Source: JAQWQB01 sp047636995 (GTDB lineage: Bacteria; Bacteroidota; Bacteroidia; Flavobacteriales_D; Sanyastnellaceae). Taken from it: DNA of 64,000 bases. The DNA is taken from positions 1 to 64,000 of the forward strand of contig JBLIGQ010000013.1 in NCBI GenBank assembly GCA_047636995.1, read 5' to 3'. Every line of letters starts with the position of its first letter. Position 1 is the first letter of the stretch. The notes beneath the pieces were generated by a model, which saw only the letters and a program-made list of their open reading frames with translations, searched no databases and had not been told where the DNA came from. The translations under genes and the position numbers were made by a program. Below, piece by piece: positions 1 through 9,527 of the stretch.

Positions 1-321
1 AAAAAAAGTATGGGTAAGAGCTGGAGATTTGAGTGAACCGGAGCAGCAGATACCTTTGGATTATTACTTGCCCCTTCCCTGTGCAAAGCTCCCAATCAAA
101 ACAACACGCCCGACATCAACTTTGTAAACGCACAGAAGAACTTTGTAGATGAAGGCAGGGCAGATTCACCATCCGCAGGAAGCCATCAATGGATTTTTCA
201 TGTCGATTTCGATTTCGGTTCTCGATCAAAACACCCCATCCACAAACCCAACCACTGCGACTACAAACTACCCTCAGATTTTTTTTGGTAACGTCTAAAT
301 TTATCCCACCTTCGAAGAATC
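1..321. other. Window edge and intergenic stretch upstream of gmhA
   Basis: No complete gene is visible. Reading frame 2 is open from the window edge to a TAA at 125-127 (about 41 codons, with residues VWVRAGDLSEPEQQIP near its start), which could be the tail of a plus-strand gene that begins outside the window; I do not recognise the family. After it lies A/T-rich non-coding sequence with a short TTTCGA/TTTCGG run at 202-227 that resembles repeats seen after comM (2507-2526 and 2613-2630). No convincing TAnnTTTG promoter stands in front of gmhA; TAAATTTA at 296-303 is one base off but lacks a correctly spaced TTG. Confidence 0.3.
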
Positions 322-897
322 ATGAGCACAACGAAGATCAAACAGCATTTTGAAGAAGCACAGAAAGTCTTGAACGATTTTTTGAGCGATGACGAGAACT
401 TGCAAGCCATTGAGCATGCAGGAGACGCTATGGTAAAAGCACTTGCCGCAGGAAATAAAATCATATCGTGCGGAAACGGCGGCTCCATGTGTGACGCAAT
501 GCATTTTGCCGAAGAGCTTTCCGGGCGCTACCGCGAAAACAGGCCGGCACTAGGTGCTGTCTCCATTTCGGATCCTTCGCACATGAGTTGCGTGGGCAAC
601 GATTACGGATACGACCATGTGTTTTCACGCTATGTGGAAGGGATCGGCCAAAAAGGCGATGTGTTGCTTGCCATTACTACCAGCGGAAACTCTGCGAACG
701 TGATCAAGGCCGCGGAAGCTGCGAAAGCGAAAGGAATTACCGTGGTAGCTTTAACCGGAAAAGACGGTGGTAAGATTGCTCCGCTGTGCGACGTTGAAGT
801 GCGCGTACCGTGGAATGGCTATGCTGACCGCATTCAAGAGATTCACATCAAAGTAATCCACTCTTTGATAGATTACATTGAACGACACCAAGTTTAA
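322..897 (+). CDS. gmhA: Phosphoheptose isomerase GmhA
   Basis: Converts sedoheptulose 7-phosphate to D-glycero-D-manno-heptose 7-phosphate, the first step of heptose synthesis for the LPS inner core; cytoplasmic tetramer. The 191-residue protein is one SIS domain of full family length and follows E. coli GmhA almost column by column: CGNGGS at 50-55, HFAEELSGRYRENRP from 61, the sugar-phosphate loop TTSGNS at 119-124 and RIQEIHIKVIH near the C-terminus. The zinc ligands fall at the E. coli positions H61, E65, Q172 and H180. The ATG at 322 gives a family-like N-terminus and has no obvious Shine-Dalgarno. No other heptose gene is adjacent, but a GT9 heptosyltransferase-like gene and an O-antigen ligase lie near the far end of the window. 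Confidence 0.95.
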   Translation: MSTTKIKQHFEEAQKVLNDFLSDDENLQAIEHAGDAMVKALAAGNKIISCGNGGSMCDAMHFAEELSGRYRENRPALGAVSISDPSHMSCVGNDYGYDHVFSRYVEGIGQKGDVLLAITTSGNSANVIKAAEAAKAKGITVVALTGKDGGKIAPLCDVEVRVPWNGYADRIQEIHIKVIHSLIDYIERHQV

Positions 898-959
898 ATT
901 CGCCCTGCCTTCGCGAAGCTTTGCTTGCCACTTAACATAAACACTACATCCTTTTTCCT

Positions 960-2501
960 ATGCTAGTCCAATCTTTTGGTGCTGCCATCTATGGCATTGC
1001 CGCAACCGTCGTGACCATTGAGGTACGCGTCGACAAAGGTGTGAATTTCATGCTCGTTGGTTTACCTGACAATGCTGTTAAAGAAAGTCAACAGCGAATG
1101 AAAACTGCCATTGAGGAATCCAATCTTAAGTGGCCAGGAAAAGCCATTACCATCAACATGGCTCCTGCAGATATCCGCAAGGAGGGAACAGCCTATGATT
1201 TACCTCTAGCCATCGGGATTTTAGCTGCTAGCGAACAAATTCCTGCTGCGGTCCTAGAGCACACCATGATCATGGGCGAACTAAGCTTAGATGGGAGTTT
1301 ACGCTACATCAAAGGCGCACTCCCAATAGCGCTCAAAGCGAAAGCGGAAGGATTCACGAGCTTCATCTTGCCCGAAATCAATGCAGCAGAGGCGGCCATT
1401 GTAGATGGCATCGATGTGTATTCTGCTCAACACCTTTCGCAGGTGATTGCGCATTTAAAAGGTGAAGTCCCCCTTGAACCGCTGGTGATTGATACCGCCA
1501 CGTTGTTTGAGCAGCAATTTGATGAGTTTGGACTGGATTTTTCAGATGTAAAAGGACAGGAGAATATCAAGCGCGCCTTTGAAATCGCTGCTGCTGGCGG
1601 ACACAACGCCATTCTAATTGGTCCGCCAGGAGCTGGAAAAACGATGCTTGCGAAACGACTCCCCTCCATCTTGCCTCCCTTGAACTTGACGGAATCTTTA
1701 GAGACCACAAAAATTCACTCTGTAGCTGGAAGATTGCGAAGAGACTCGGCGCTTGTTACGGAGCGGCCATTCAGATCTCCGCACCACACGGTCTCAGATG
1801 TGGCTTTGGTTGGAGGCGGTAGTTTCCCTCAACCAGGCGAAATCTCCTTGGCCAACAACGGTGTTTTATTCCTAGATGAACTTCCCGAATTCAAGCGCAC
1901 TGTTTTGGAAGTACTTCGCCAACCATTAGAAGATAGAGTAATTACCATTTCGCGCGCCCGATTTAGCATAGAGTTCCCTGCCAGTTTTATGCTTATTGCT
2001 GCTATGAACCCCTGCCCGTGCGGCTTCCATAACCATCCAACAAAAGCTTGCGTATGCGGCAAAGAAGTAGTCCAGCGGTATTTAAACAAAGTATCCGGTC
2101 CGCTTTTAGACCGAATCGACCTCCACGTGGAAGTCACCCCGGTAGATTTCGATGAGCTACTGAATTACCGAACTTCCACCATCAAAAGCAGCGACATCCG
2201 CCAGAGAGTGATCAAAGCCAGATTGGTTCAACAGAAGCGCTTCGAGAATAACGACGCCATCCATTCCAATGCACAAATGGGCTCGAATGAAATCAGAAAA
2301 TACGTAGACCTCCCCAATAGCGGACGGGAAATGCTAAAAACAGCCATGAAAAGACTGAACCTTTCCGCACGGGCTTATGATCGGATTCTGAAGGTAGCCC
2401 GCACCATAGCCGACTTAGATGAAAGTAGCGATGTGAAAAATGAGCACTTGGCCGAGGCGATCCAGTATCGGAGTTTGGATCGGGGGAATTGGGCAGGGTG
2501 A
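960..2501 (+). CDS. comM: YifB/ComM family AAA+ ATPase (Mg-chelatase-like)
   Basis: In naturally transformable bacteria ComM is a hexameric helicase that promotes branch migration during integration of imported single-stranded DNA; in other species the role is less defined. The 513-residue protein has the usual order: an N-terminal ChlI-like domain (GLPDNAVKESQQR near 35-47, IRKEGTAYDLPLA near 72-84), a Mg-chelatase AAA+ core with Walker A GPPGAGKT at 221-228 and Walker B LFLDELPEF, a CPCGF...CVC cysteine cluster, and the C-terminal Mg_chelatase_C helical domain with LNLSARAYDRILKVARTIADL. Length is normal for the family. It lies 62 bp after gmhA on the same strand, probably coincidentally. 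No other competence gene is in the window, so a role in transformation is family knowledge, not evidence from context. Confidence 0.93.
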   Translation: MLVQSFGAAIYGIAATVVTIEVRVDKGVNFMLVGLPDNAVKESQQRMKTAIEESNLKWPGKAITINMAPADIRKEGTAYDLPLAIGILAASEQIPAAVLEHTMIMGELSLDGSLRYIKGALPIALKAKAEGFTSFILPEINAAEAAIVDGIDVYSAQHLSQVIAHLKGEVPLEPLVIDTATLFEQQFDEFGLDFSDVKGQENIKRAFEIAAAGGHNAILIGPPGAGKTMLAKRLPSILPPLNLTESLETTKIHSVAGRLRRDSALVTERPFRSPHHTVSDVALVGGGSFPQPGEISLANNGVLFLDELPEFKRTVLEVLRQPLEDRVITISRARFSIEFPASFMLIAAMNPCPCGFHNHPTKACVCGKEVVQRYLNKVSGPLLDRIDLHVEVTPVDFDELLNYRTSTIKSSDIRQRVIKARLVQQKRFENNDAIHSNAQMGSNEIRKYVDLPNSGREMLKTAMKRLNLSARAYDRILKVARTIADLDESSDVKNEHLAEAIQYRSLDRGNWAG

Positions 2502-2811
2502 AGAAAGTCGAGAATCGAAATCGACCTTGTGAACTGAGGTCGTAGTAAGTTTTAAATCATTCAAAATCTAGTCTAATCCCTCAACTTTTCAATCTACTCG
2601 CTCGACTCACAATTTCGGTTTCGGTTTCGGTTCACCCCCCATTGCGCTCCATTACAACCGAATTCTAACCCACCTCTCCCGAATAATAATCCACTCGTGC
2701 ACTTAACAAAAACATCACTAGCTTCGAGTATGCCGATTTAACCCGGAAATAACTTTTGTACATAACCAAACCCGAGCGTTTATTTCAATAGATGCTCACA
2801 TTTCGTCTATT
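2502..2811. other. Intergenic region with TTTCGG runs and a possible promoter
   Basis: No coding sequence is supported here. The first part holds short pentamer/hexamer repeats: GTCGAGAATCGAAATCGACC at 2507-2526, whose reverse complement resembles 202-227, and three tandem TTTCGG units at 2613-2630. At 2750-2758 TAACTTTTG resembles the Bacteroidota -7 element TAnnTTTG with one extra base of spacing, about 55 bp before the ATG of the large secreted-protein gene; no clear TTG -33 box is seen, so this promoter is tentative. Confidence 0.35.
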
Positions 2812-5800
2812 ATGAAAATACTTAACCCTTTTTCAACACTGGTCGTCTTCCTGATGATTTTGTTGTTTGCACCTGGCGAAGCGCTCGCCCAGGTAGACTG
2901 TGGCGGTTGCACCGACGCCACGGCTTGTAATTTCAATCCCGCTGCTGCTGCAGATGATGGCTCCTGTGTTTATACACCTGAATGCTTTCTTTGGGCAGCA
3001 AACGATGTGCTCTGCATCAATGAAAACGAACCGATTGCGTACAACGTGCTGTGCAATGATCAGATTATTGATTTCCCTTTCTTCATAGAGGCACAAGGGG
3101 ACGACTGCTTCTCAATTTCTGAAGACGGACAAGTCATTCAGAATAGCATTGCAGGCATAGATTGTTGCGGAGACCATGTAATTCCCTATCTCATCTTTGT
3201 TCAAGGAGGAAATGGAACATTTGAACCGCTTCAAGCTACCTTAACCATTACCGTTAAATGTGGAAAGCCTGATTGCTCAATCATTGATCTATCAGCCATG
3301 CTAGGCGATGCTGACGGAACAGGAAACCTAATGGTTGTCCGTTGTTTTGATGTCTGCGAAAACTCAGTAGCTACCCTTCAGTTTCCTTTCAATCCATTGT
3401 TCGGATACGACTGGGTAAATGTTGTGGGTGGTGTCGGGAATCCTGGCACTAATCCCGCTGAACTGATCGTAAGTTGGAATGGATTCGGAACAGGCTTCGT
3501 AACCTTAGATGTCTACGATGCCAATGGAGTAACAACCACTTACAACTTTTGCGTGAACATCTTGGAAGGACCAACCGCAGCTTGTACATCTCCAGGTTAC
3601 GTTTGTTTAAACTCTCCAATCTGCTTTACGAATCTAAGTACGAATGCCGATGGTTACCATTGGGACTTTGGTGATGGAAACACTTCCACCATGTCTGACC
3701 CATGCCACACCTACGCAATTGCTGGCACTTACACCGTTACTTTAACTGCTACAAAGGCAAACTACGATGCCCAAGGAAATCCGCTGTGCTGCTGTACTGA
3801 CGTCAAAACAGAGACCATTGAAGTGGATGACCTTCCAGGACCTTCTATCTACTGGGTTTCTACTTTGTGCGAAGGCGACAATTCTGACTACTGGACTGAC
3901 GCCATGAATTGTGGCTCTTACTTCTGGACTGTTTTGGACGCCGATGGCAACCCTGTGATATTCTCAGGACAAGGGACAGCAAATATCAACGTAACATGGG
4001 GCTTAGGTCCTGTTGGAACGGTAACATTAGCCGTTACTGGATGTGACGCTTCTTATTGTTCGAACCCAACCTCAGTAACCGTTCCAATTATTCCTGCAAA
4101 TGGAGCTATTGACGGACCAACAATCGTATGTGAATTCACAACTGAAACCTATTGCCTGCCGAAATGGCAAAGTACGGTCTATGACTGGACTGTAACAGGC
4201 GGAACAATCACTTCCGCTACTGACGGAAACTGCGTAACAGTAGTCTGGGGCCCAATGGGCATTGGCACTCTGCAAGTTGATTACTGGAGTGACTTTCTTG
4301 CTGGATTACCAAATCAAAGCGGAGGAGGCTGCACAGGTTCAGCTAATTTAGCGGTGAACATCGTTCCTGCTTATACCGTGAATAACCTCGGTCTTTCTTC
4401 AGTATGTATTGGCGATGTGTCTAACGTTCAAACGTTTTCTTCGCCCAATCCTAACTGCGCATGGACCATCACACCGTCCCATCCTTTTACAGGTGACGGA
4501 ACAGATCAAATTAGCATCTCTTGGACAACTGGAGGTACGTATGTGATTGAAGCCATGCCGCTTAATCCAATGGATTACTGCAACGGACCTGAATCAATCA
4601 TTATTCAAGTTCAAGACATTCCTGCACCAACGGCCATCGATGGCCCGCTTTCAGTTTGTCCGAACACAACACATTACTACAGTATCCCTTCGCCAAACCC
4701 AAGCGTGACCTACTATTGGTCAGCTTTGAACGGGAACCTATTTTCAACAACAGGTACTTCTGTAGGAGTTGATTGGTTCAACGTTCCTGGTCCATTTACC
4801 TTAACGGTTTATGCGCAGTCAAACGGCGCTGCAGCATGCAGTTCTGATCCTTATACCATCACAATTGACGATAAGGAAATCGATGGTCCTTTGGCGATCT
4901 CACCAGGCATTGCATGTTCAAACACCATCAGTTCGCACACCTTGACACCAGGTCAAGATGTGGATGCCATCATTACATGGTCAGTAGACCCTGTTATTGC
5001 GGGTAGTGTGCTCATCCAAAACGATGAAAACACACAAATCCAATGGAATGATTGGTCTGGAACTGCAGAGCTTATTGTTCAAGTGGAACTTTGCGGAAAC
5101 GTAGTAACAGAATCTATTTTCATTCCTGTCAATCAGCCCATCGAACCAATCATTGTTCAAACGGGAATCCTGTGTCCTGGGGTGAATGCCACGTTGTCTA
5201 CTACTGTGCCTTTCGCTTCGTATGCGTGGTCTACGAGTGACAACACTCCAACTACGTTGATCTCAACGCAAGGAAACTATTCGGTAACTACCGTTGACTT
5301 CAACGGATGTTCTGCAACGAGCAGTTTTGACGCGAATGAAGTGCCTGGCCCAACAGCCGCCATTTCAACGGGAAATTCAACAACAATCTGTCTTTCGAAC
5401 CCACATACGGTAACGCTAATTGCGCAATTCAACGCCAATAATACTTACCAATGGTATTGTGGTGGAAGTCTAGTTCCAGGAGCTACGAACACAACGTTCG
5501 ACCACCCTTTCCAAGGAGTTGTTGGAAGCTATTCGTACTTCGTTGTTGTCACAGATATCAATACAGGATGCATGAGCACTTCGGACCCAATTGTGGTTTC
5601 CGAATCTGACTGTCCTCCAAATCCATGTGACCCTGAACCACACGCGTTCAACATCACCAATGCTCAAAATCAATTTCCAAATTGCAACGTGATTGATTTT
5701 GAAGCAACGATGTCCAATGCAACATTCAATTTCTGGAACTTCGGAGACACCAACACTTCTTCAAGCAATCCAACTTCACACACGTATACAACAGCAGGTT

Positions 5801-8800
5801 GTTACTTCGTGGTTGCCAATGGACTTGTACCAGACATCAATGGAAATGGAAATTGCTCCGTTTCAGATGCTAGAACTGTTTGTGTTCCTGTTGCGGCTGA
5901 ATTTGACTTTGCTTTTTTAAGTTGCACCGAAGTGCAGTTCAATGAGTTTGCAACCTTCATTAATACTGACCCAGCGAATACGATAATGTCTTATGCATGG
6001 GATTTCGACGGTTTCGGAACATCAACAATGATGAACCCAAGCTTTGATTTCGCTCTACCGATTCCTCCGGGAAATCACCCTGTAACTTTAACGGTTACTA
6101 CGGTTGGCGGATGTCAAGCTACCATTACGCACAATGTCTTTGTTGATTCTGTTGGAGCAACAAACATCAACATTGCTGCGGGTCCAACTTGTGTAGGAGA
6201 TCCTATCAACATGACCGCGCTTGCTAGTGGTGCCACTGAATACAACTGGGATTTCGGTGATGGCGCCACTTTCTTAGGTGCCAGCACAGCACACACGTAT
6301 ACAACTGCTGGTTCATATGTTATCACGGTTGTTTCTTCTAATGCAGCAGGATGCTTTTCAACCCTTTCGGTTCCGATTACCATCTTCCCAGCCATTCCAG
6401 ACTTAGTCATTTCGGCTAACCCAGGTTTGGTTTTATGTCAGGGCGAAACAACTATTCTAACAGCGCCTCCAGGTTATTCGTACTTGTGGTCGAATGGGTT
6501 TAACACTCAATCAATCACAGTGGGCGCCGGTTTCTATGATGTATTATTGACTGATGCGAATGGATGTCTATCGTTGCTTGCAGAAGTAGAGGTGGTTGAA
6601 CTTCCTCTTCCAAATGCGACCATTTCTGGAAATCCATTTATCTGCGATGCTGGATGTACAACTTTGAGCGTTCCGTTTGGAGCTGGATTCAACTACCAGT
6701 GGTATGATCAATTCGGATTTCTATTGGGGAATAGCAACACGCAGAGTGTTTGTACTCCGCTGAGTTCAAACCAGTTCTTTGTTGAAGTGACAGATCAAAA
6801 CGGATGTACAAATGTATCTCCTCCGTTTGATGTATTCTTAGCTTCATCGCCTTTCTTCACTGTTTCTGTAGCACCTAGCGGATGCGCAGGTGAACTGAAC
6901 ACCCTTGCTGTTAGTCCAGTTCAACCTGGAGTAACCTATGTTTGGAGTGACGGAACAGTAGGTCCGGTAATGACTACTACGCAAGCTGGAACGTATTACG
7001 TAACAGGAACAGATGACAATACGGGATGCAACTACTCTTCACAAGGAACAGTAAACCCGCTACCAAACCTATGCTTGGTTCCTGTAGGGTGCTATACCGC
7101 TTGTAATCCATACGACTTATGTGCCCCTCTTGGATACATTTCGTACCAATGGAACTTGAACAACTCGCCGATTCCTGGTGCTACGCTTGCTTGCTACACT
7201 GCCACAGTGAGTGGCACCTATACAGTAACAGCAACGAACAACTTCGGATGTTCTGACACTTCAGGTCTCTTGATTTTAGAAATCATCCCATGCGATGATT
7301 GTGAGAGTCTTTCTGTGAGCTTCACTCCAGCAGTAATCGCCAATGTTCCGAGTCCATGTTGTTTTGACCTTCATTACAACAATGGATTTAGCGCCCCACT
7401 TCAAGGGATGTCAATCTTCACAGCTGATGCAGATTTAGCATTTGATCCTAGTTCTATTAATCCGCTGCTGAGCTTAGTTGGAAACACTTCTAATTCTGTT
7501 GATTTAGCTTCAACCATTTTGGGAGGACCAATTCCTACAGGAGTATTAAACAATGTGATTTCACTTTGTTTGGAAAATGTAGTGAACAGTCCGCAGACGA
7601 TTTACATCGACTGGTATGACTTCAACAACGACGTAGTATGTCAAGATTCATTGATCTTTAACTGTCCGGTTGAACCAGACTGCTTATACCTTCAGGATGA
7701 TGAAATCTATTGTGAAGACGGTCAGACGGTATACAACTTCACGGTTTGTAATCCGAATGATGCTGATTTTTCAGTAGGCTACTTCACGATGGACAACATC
7801 ACTCCAGGTGGCTTAGTAGTTACGCCATCAGGCTTCACACCTGCTCCAGCAATTGCGCCTGGAAGTTGCCAAAGTTTCACGGCAATCTTATCAGGTCCAA
7901 GTATTGGAGGCGATGTATTCTGTTACAACTTGATCGCACATGATTTCGATCCTTTACAAGTAGACACTGCACTCTGTTGTAGTTTGGATACACTGTATTG
8001 CATTGACATTCCACCATGTGATCCTTGTGAAGACGTTGGCATCTTTGATGTTTCATCAACAGATATTGATGATTGCTGCGTTAGCGTGAATTTATTCAAC
8101 AACTACTCTCCTGCTTTCTTTGATGAGATTGCGGTGTGTGCGCTTTCACCAGCAACAACCCTTACGGTGAGTAACTTCATTGGATCTGGATGGGTGACGA
8201 ACAATTACACAGGAACATCATTTAGCTTGATTCCTGATGCGATGTTTGGAAACTTTGTTCCAGGTGGAGTCTTCTCATTGCCTGAGATCTGCACACAAAC
8301 GGACGTTGCTCCACCTCAATTGATGGAAATCAAATGGATGGTTGCCGGCGAAGTTGTTTGTCGCGACACTGTTCTTACTTTCTGTGAACCAGATTGTGGT
8401 TACTTCACTGAAGAAACCATTGATTGCAATCAGAATACGTGGGATTGGTCAGCAACGTTGACGAACAGTTCAGACTTCGTTGTGTCTGAAGCAGTGATCA
8501 CGTTCAATGACCCAGCACTTTCAGCTTACAACCAAACTATCAGCACGGGATCTCTTTTCCCAGGCGGTTCGTTTGGCCCTGTGAATGTATCAATTGGTTT
8601 ACCTGCTTTTGCTGGTCAGACCATTTGTTTCACTGTAACACTGCATGAAGTTGGACCTAATGGTCAATACTTGAGCTGTTGCAATTTCGCACACTGCATT
8701 ACACTTCCAGATTGTGACTTCAACATTGAATGTGTTTGTAGTGAAGATTTCTACGATGCGGTGCAACTAGGATATACTTCTGTACCATCAGGAGGAACAA

Positions 8801-9294
8801 ACTCACTAGGATTCACAATGACGAACTCAGCGTTCTTCGGAGAGTGTGACTTGATTTATTGGGGTTTCGGTGATGGAAGTCCTTATGAGATCACAACTGG
8901 TTTGCAGTCTATTCTTCATACGTTCCCAAGCGCAGGTGTCTATACGGTCTGTATTAAGGTCTTCAGAACAGCCACAGATGGCACTGAATGTTCTGACTCT
9001 TTCTGCACAGAAGTGATTGTAATCGACAGCGGCTTTAATTTGGACGATATCATTTACGTCTATCCAAACCCAAATAGCGGTAATTTCAAAATTGCAATTA
9101 ACCAGCCGCTAGAGGAGAGTTTGAATGTAACTATCTATGATGGAACACAAAGACTGGTTCATTCAAGAACACTTTCGACTTCGAAAGGTGGCCAAATTCA
9201 AGACATTGATTTGAGCTCATTTGAAAAAGGCGTCTACTACATCCACTTTAGAAAAGGAGATGAGTTGCACGTAGAGAAAGTGATCATTCTATAA
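2812..9294 (+). CDS. Giant secreted PKD-repeat protein with T9SS type A sorting domain
   Basis: A 2160-residue surface or secreted protein of unknown binding target. It starts with a signal peptide (basic KIL, hydrophobic stretch 9-20, cleavage probably after A26), then one cysteine-rich GCTD...DDGSC repeat at about 31-50. The long middle is a string of beta-sandwich, cysteine-rich repeats including PKD domains with WDFGDG-type signatures near residues 284, 974, 1145 and 2017. It ends with a T9SS C-terminal sorting domain from about 2081: VYPNPNSGNF at the front, a DLSSFEKGVYYIHF strand, and a final EKVIIL. This predicts Sec export followed by T9SS passage and surface attachment, in line with the porG-like gene at 32970-33821. 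PKD arrays of this kind are usually adhesins or polymer-binding proteins; no catalytic domain is visible. A rho-independent terminator follows directly. Confidence 0.9.
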   Translation: MKILNPFSTLVVFLMILLFAPGEALAQVDCGGCTDATACNFNPAAAADDGSCVYTPECFLWAANDVLCINENEPIAYNVLCNDQIIDFPFFIEAQGDDCFSISEDGQVIQNSIAGIDCCGDHVIPYLIFVQGGNGTFEPLQATLTITVKCGKPDCSIIDLSAMLGDADGTGNLMVVRCFDVCENSVATLQFPFNPLFGYDWVNVVGGVGNPGTNPAELIVSWNGFGTGFVTLDVYDANGVTTTYNFCVNILEGPTAACTSPGYVCLNSPICFTNLSTNADGYHWDFGDGNTSTMSDPCHTYAIAGTYTVTLTATKANYDAQGNPLCCCTDVKTETIEVDDLPGPSIYWVSTLCEGDNSDYWTDAMNCGSYFWTVLDADGNPVIFSGQGTANINVTWGLGPVGTVTLAVTGCDASYCSNPTSVTVPIIPANGAIDGPTIVCEFTTETYCLPKWQSTVYDWTVTGGTITSATDGNCVTVVWGPMGIGTLQVDYWSDFLAGLPNQSGGGCTGSANLAVNIVPAYTVNNLGLSSVCIGDVSNVQTFSSPNPNCAWTITPSHPFTGDGTDQISISWTTGGTYVIEAMPLNPMDYCNGPESIIIQVQDIPAPTAIDGPLSVCPNTTHYYSIPSPNPSVTYYWSALNGNLFSTTGTSVGVDWFNVPGPFTLTVYAQSNGAAACSSDPYTITIDDKEIDGPLAISPGIACSNTISSHTLTPGQDVDAIITWSVDPVIAGSVLIQNDENTQIQWNDWSGTAELIVQVELCGNVVTESIFIPVNQPIEPIIVQTGILCPGVNATLSTTVPFASYAWSTSDNTPTTLISTQGNYSVTTVDFNGCSATSSFDANEVPGPTAAISTGNSTTICLSNPHTVTLIAQFNANNTYQWYCGGSLVPGATNTTFDHPFQGVVGSYSYFVVVTDINTGCMSTSDPIVVSESDCPPNPCDPEPHAFNITNAQNQFPNCNVIDFEATMSNATFNFWNFGDTNTSSSNPTSHTYTTAGCYFVVANGLVPDINGNGNCSVSDARTVCVPVAAEFDFAFLSCTEVQFNEFATFINTDPANTIMSYAWDFDGFGTSTMMNPSFDFALPIPPGNHPVTLTVTTVGGCQATITHNVFVDSVGATNINIAAGPTCVGDPINMTALASGATEYNWDFGDGATFLGASTAHTYTTAGSYVITVVSSNAAGCFSTLSVPITIFPAIPDLVISANPGLVLCQGETTILTAPPGYSYLWSNGFNTQSITVGAGFYDVLLTDANGCLSLLAEVEVVELPLPNATISGNPFICDAGCTTLSVPFGAGFNYQWYDQFGFLLGNSNTQSVCTPLSSNQFFVEVTDQNGCTNVSPPFDVFLASSPFFTVSVAPSGCAGELNTLAVSPVQPGVTYVWSDGTVGPVMTTTQAGTYYVTGTDDNTGCNYSSQGTVNPLPNLCLVPVGCYTACNPYDLCAPLGYISYQWNLNNSPIPGATLACYTATVSGTYTVTATNNFGCSDTSGLLILEIIPCDDCESLSVSFTPAVIANVPSPCCFDLHYNNGFSAPLQGMSIFTADADLAFDPSSINPLLSLVGNTSNSVDLASTILGGPIPTGVLNNVISLCLENVVNSPQTIYIDWYDFNNDVVCQDSLIFNCPVEPDCLYLQDDEIYCEDGQTVYNFTVCNPNDADFSVGYFTMDNITPGGLVVTPSGFTPAPAIAPGSCQSFTAILSGPSIGGDVFCYNLIAHDFDPLQVDTALCCSLDTLYCIDIPPCDPCEDVGIFDVSSTDIDDCCVSVNLFNNYSPAFFDEIAVCALSPATTLTVSNFIGSGWVTNNYTGTSFSLIPDAMFGNFVPGGVFSLPEICTQTDVAPPQLMEIKWMVAGEVVCRDTVLTFCEPDCGYFTEETIDCNQNTWDWSATLTNSSDFVVSEAVITFNDPALSAYNQTISTGSLFPGGSFGPVNVSIGLPAFAGQTICFTVTLHEVGPNGQYLSCCNFAHCITLPDCDFNIECVCSEDFYDAVQLGYTSVPSGGTNSLGFTMTNSAFFGECDLIYWGFGDGSPYEITTGLQSILHTFPSAGVYTVCIKVFRTATDGTECSDSFCTEVIVIDSGFNLDDIIYVYPNPNSGNFKIAINQPLEESLNVTIYDGTQRLVHSRTLSTSKGGQIQDIDLSSFEKGVYYIHFRKGDELHVEKVIIL

Positions 9295-9320
9295 GAATAA
9301 CAAGTTCTCAATACCATTTG

Positions 9321-9355
9321 AAAAGGGTCAGCACGTTGCTGGCCCTTTTCTTTTT
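9321..9355 (+). terminator. Rho-independent terminator after the giant PKD gene
   Basis: AAAAGGGTCAGCA (9321-9333) pairs with TGCTGGCCCTTTT (9337-9349) around a CGT loop, with one G-T wobble, and runs into a T-rich tract to 9355. It starts 26 bp after the stop codon and separates the gene from the convergent minus-strand gene ending at 9528. Confidence 0.9.
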
Positions 9356-9527
9356 GAGTTGAGATTTGAATTTGCCCCACAAAGAATGACCTAACCTAGC
9401 TGCAACACAATATAAATACTTTGCAGAACGAATCGAAACTGTTGAAGAACGTGCTGAACCTCCCAAGGAAAATGCTAACGTTTCGTGAGCATACCAACGA
9501 TTGGCTGTGGAAGAAAGTGGAAGAGCT

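Noticed and set aside
908..925. Short palindrome CTTCGCGAAG between gmhA and comM
   Set aside because: Ten bases without a T-tract or repeats elsewhere nearby; too weak for a terminator or operator call.
6114..6410. 98-codon minus-strand ORF inside the giant PKD gene
   Set aside because: Opposite a PKD domain with intact WDFGDG; composition reflects the complementary strand of the repeat.
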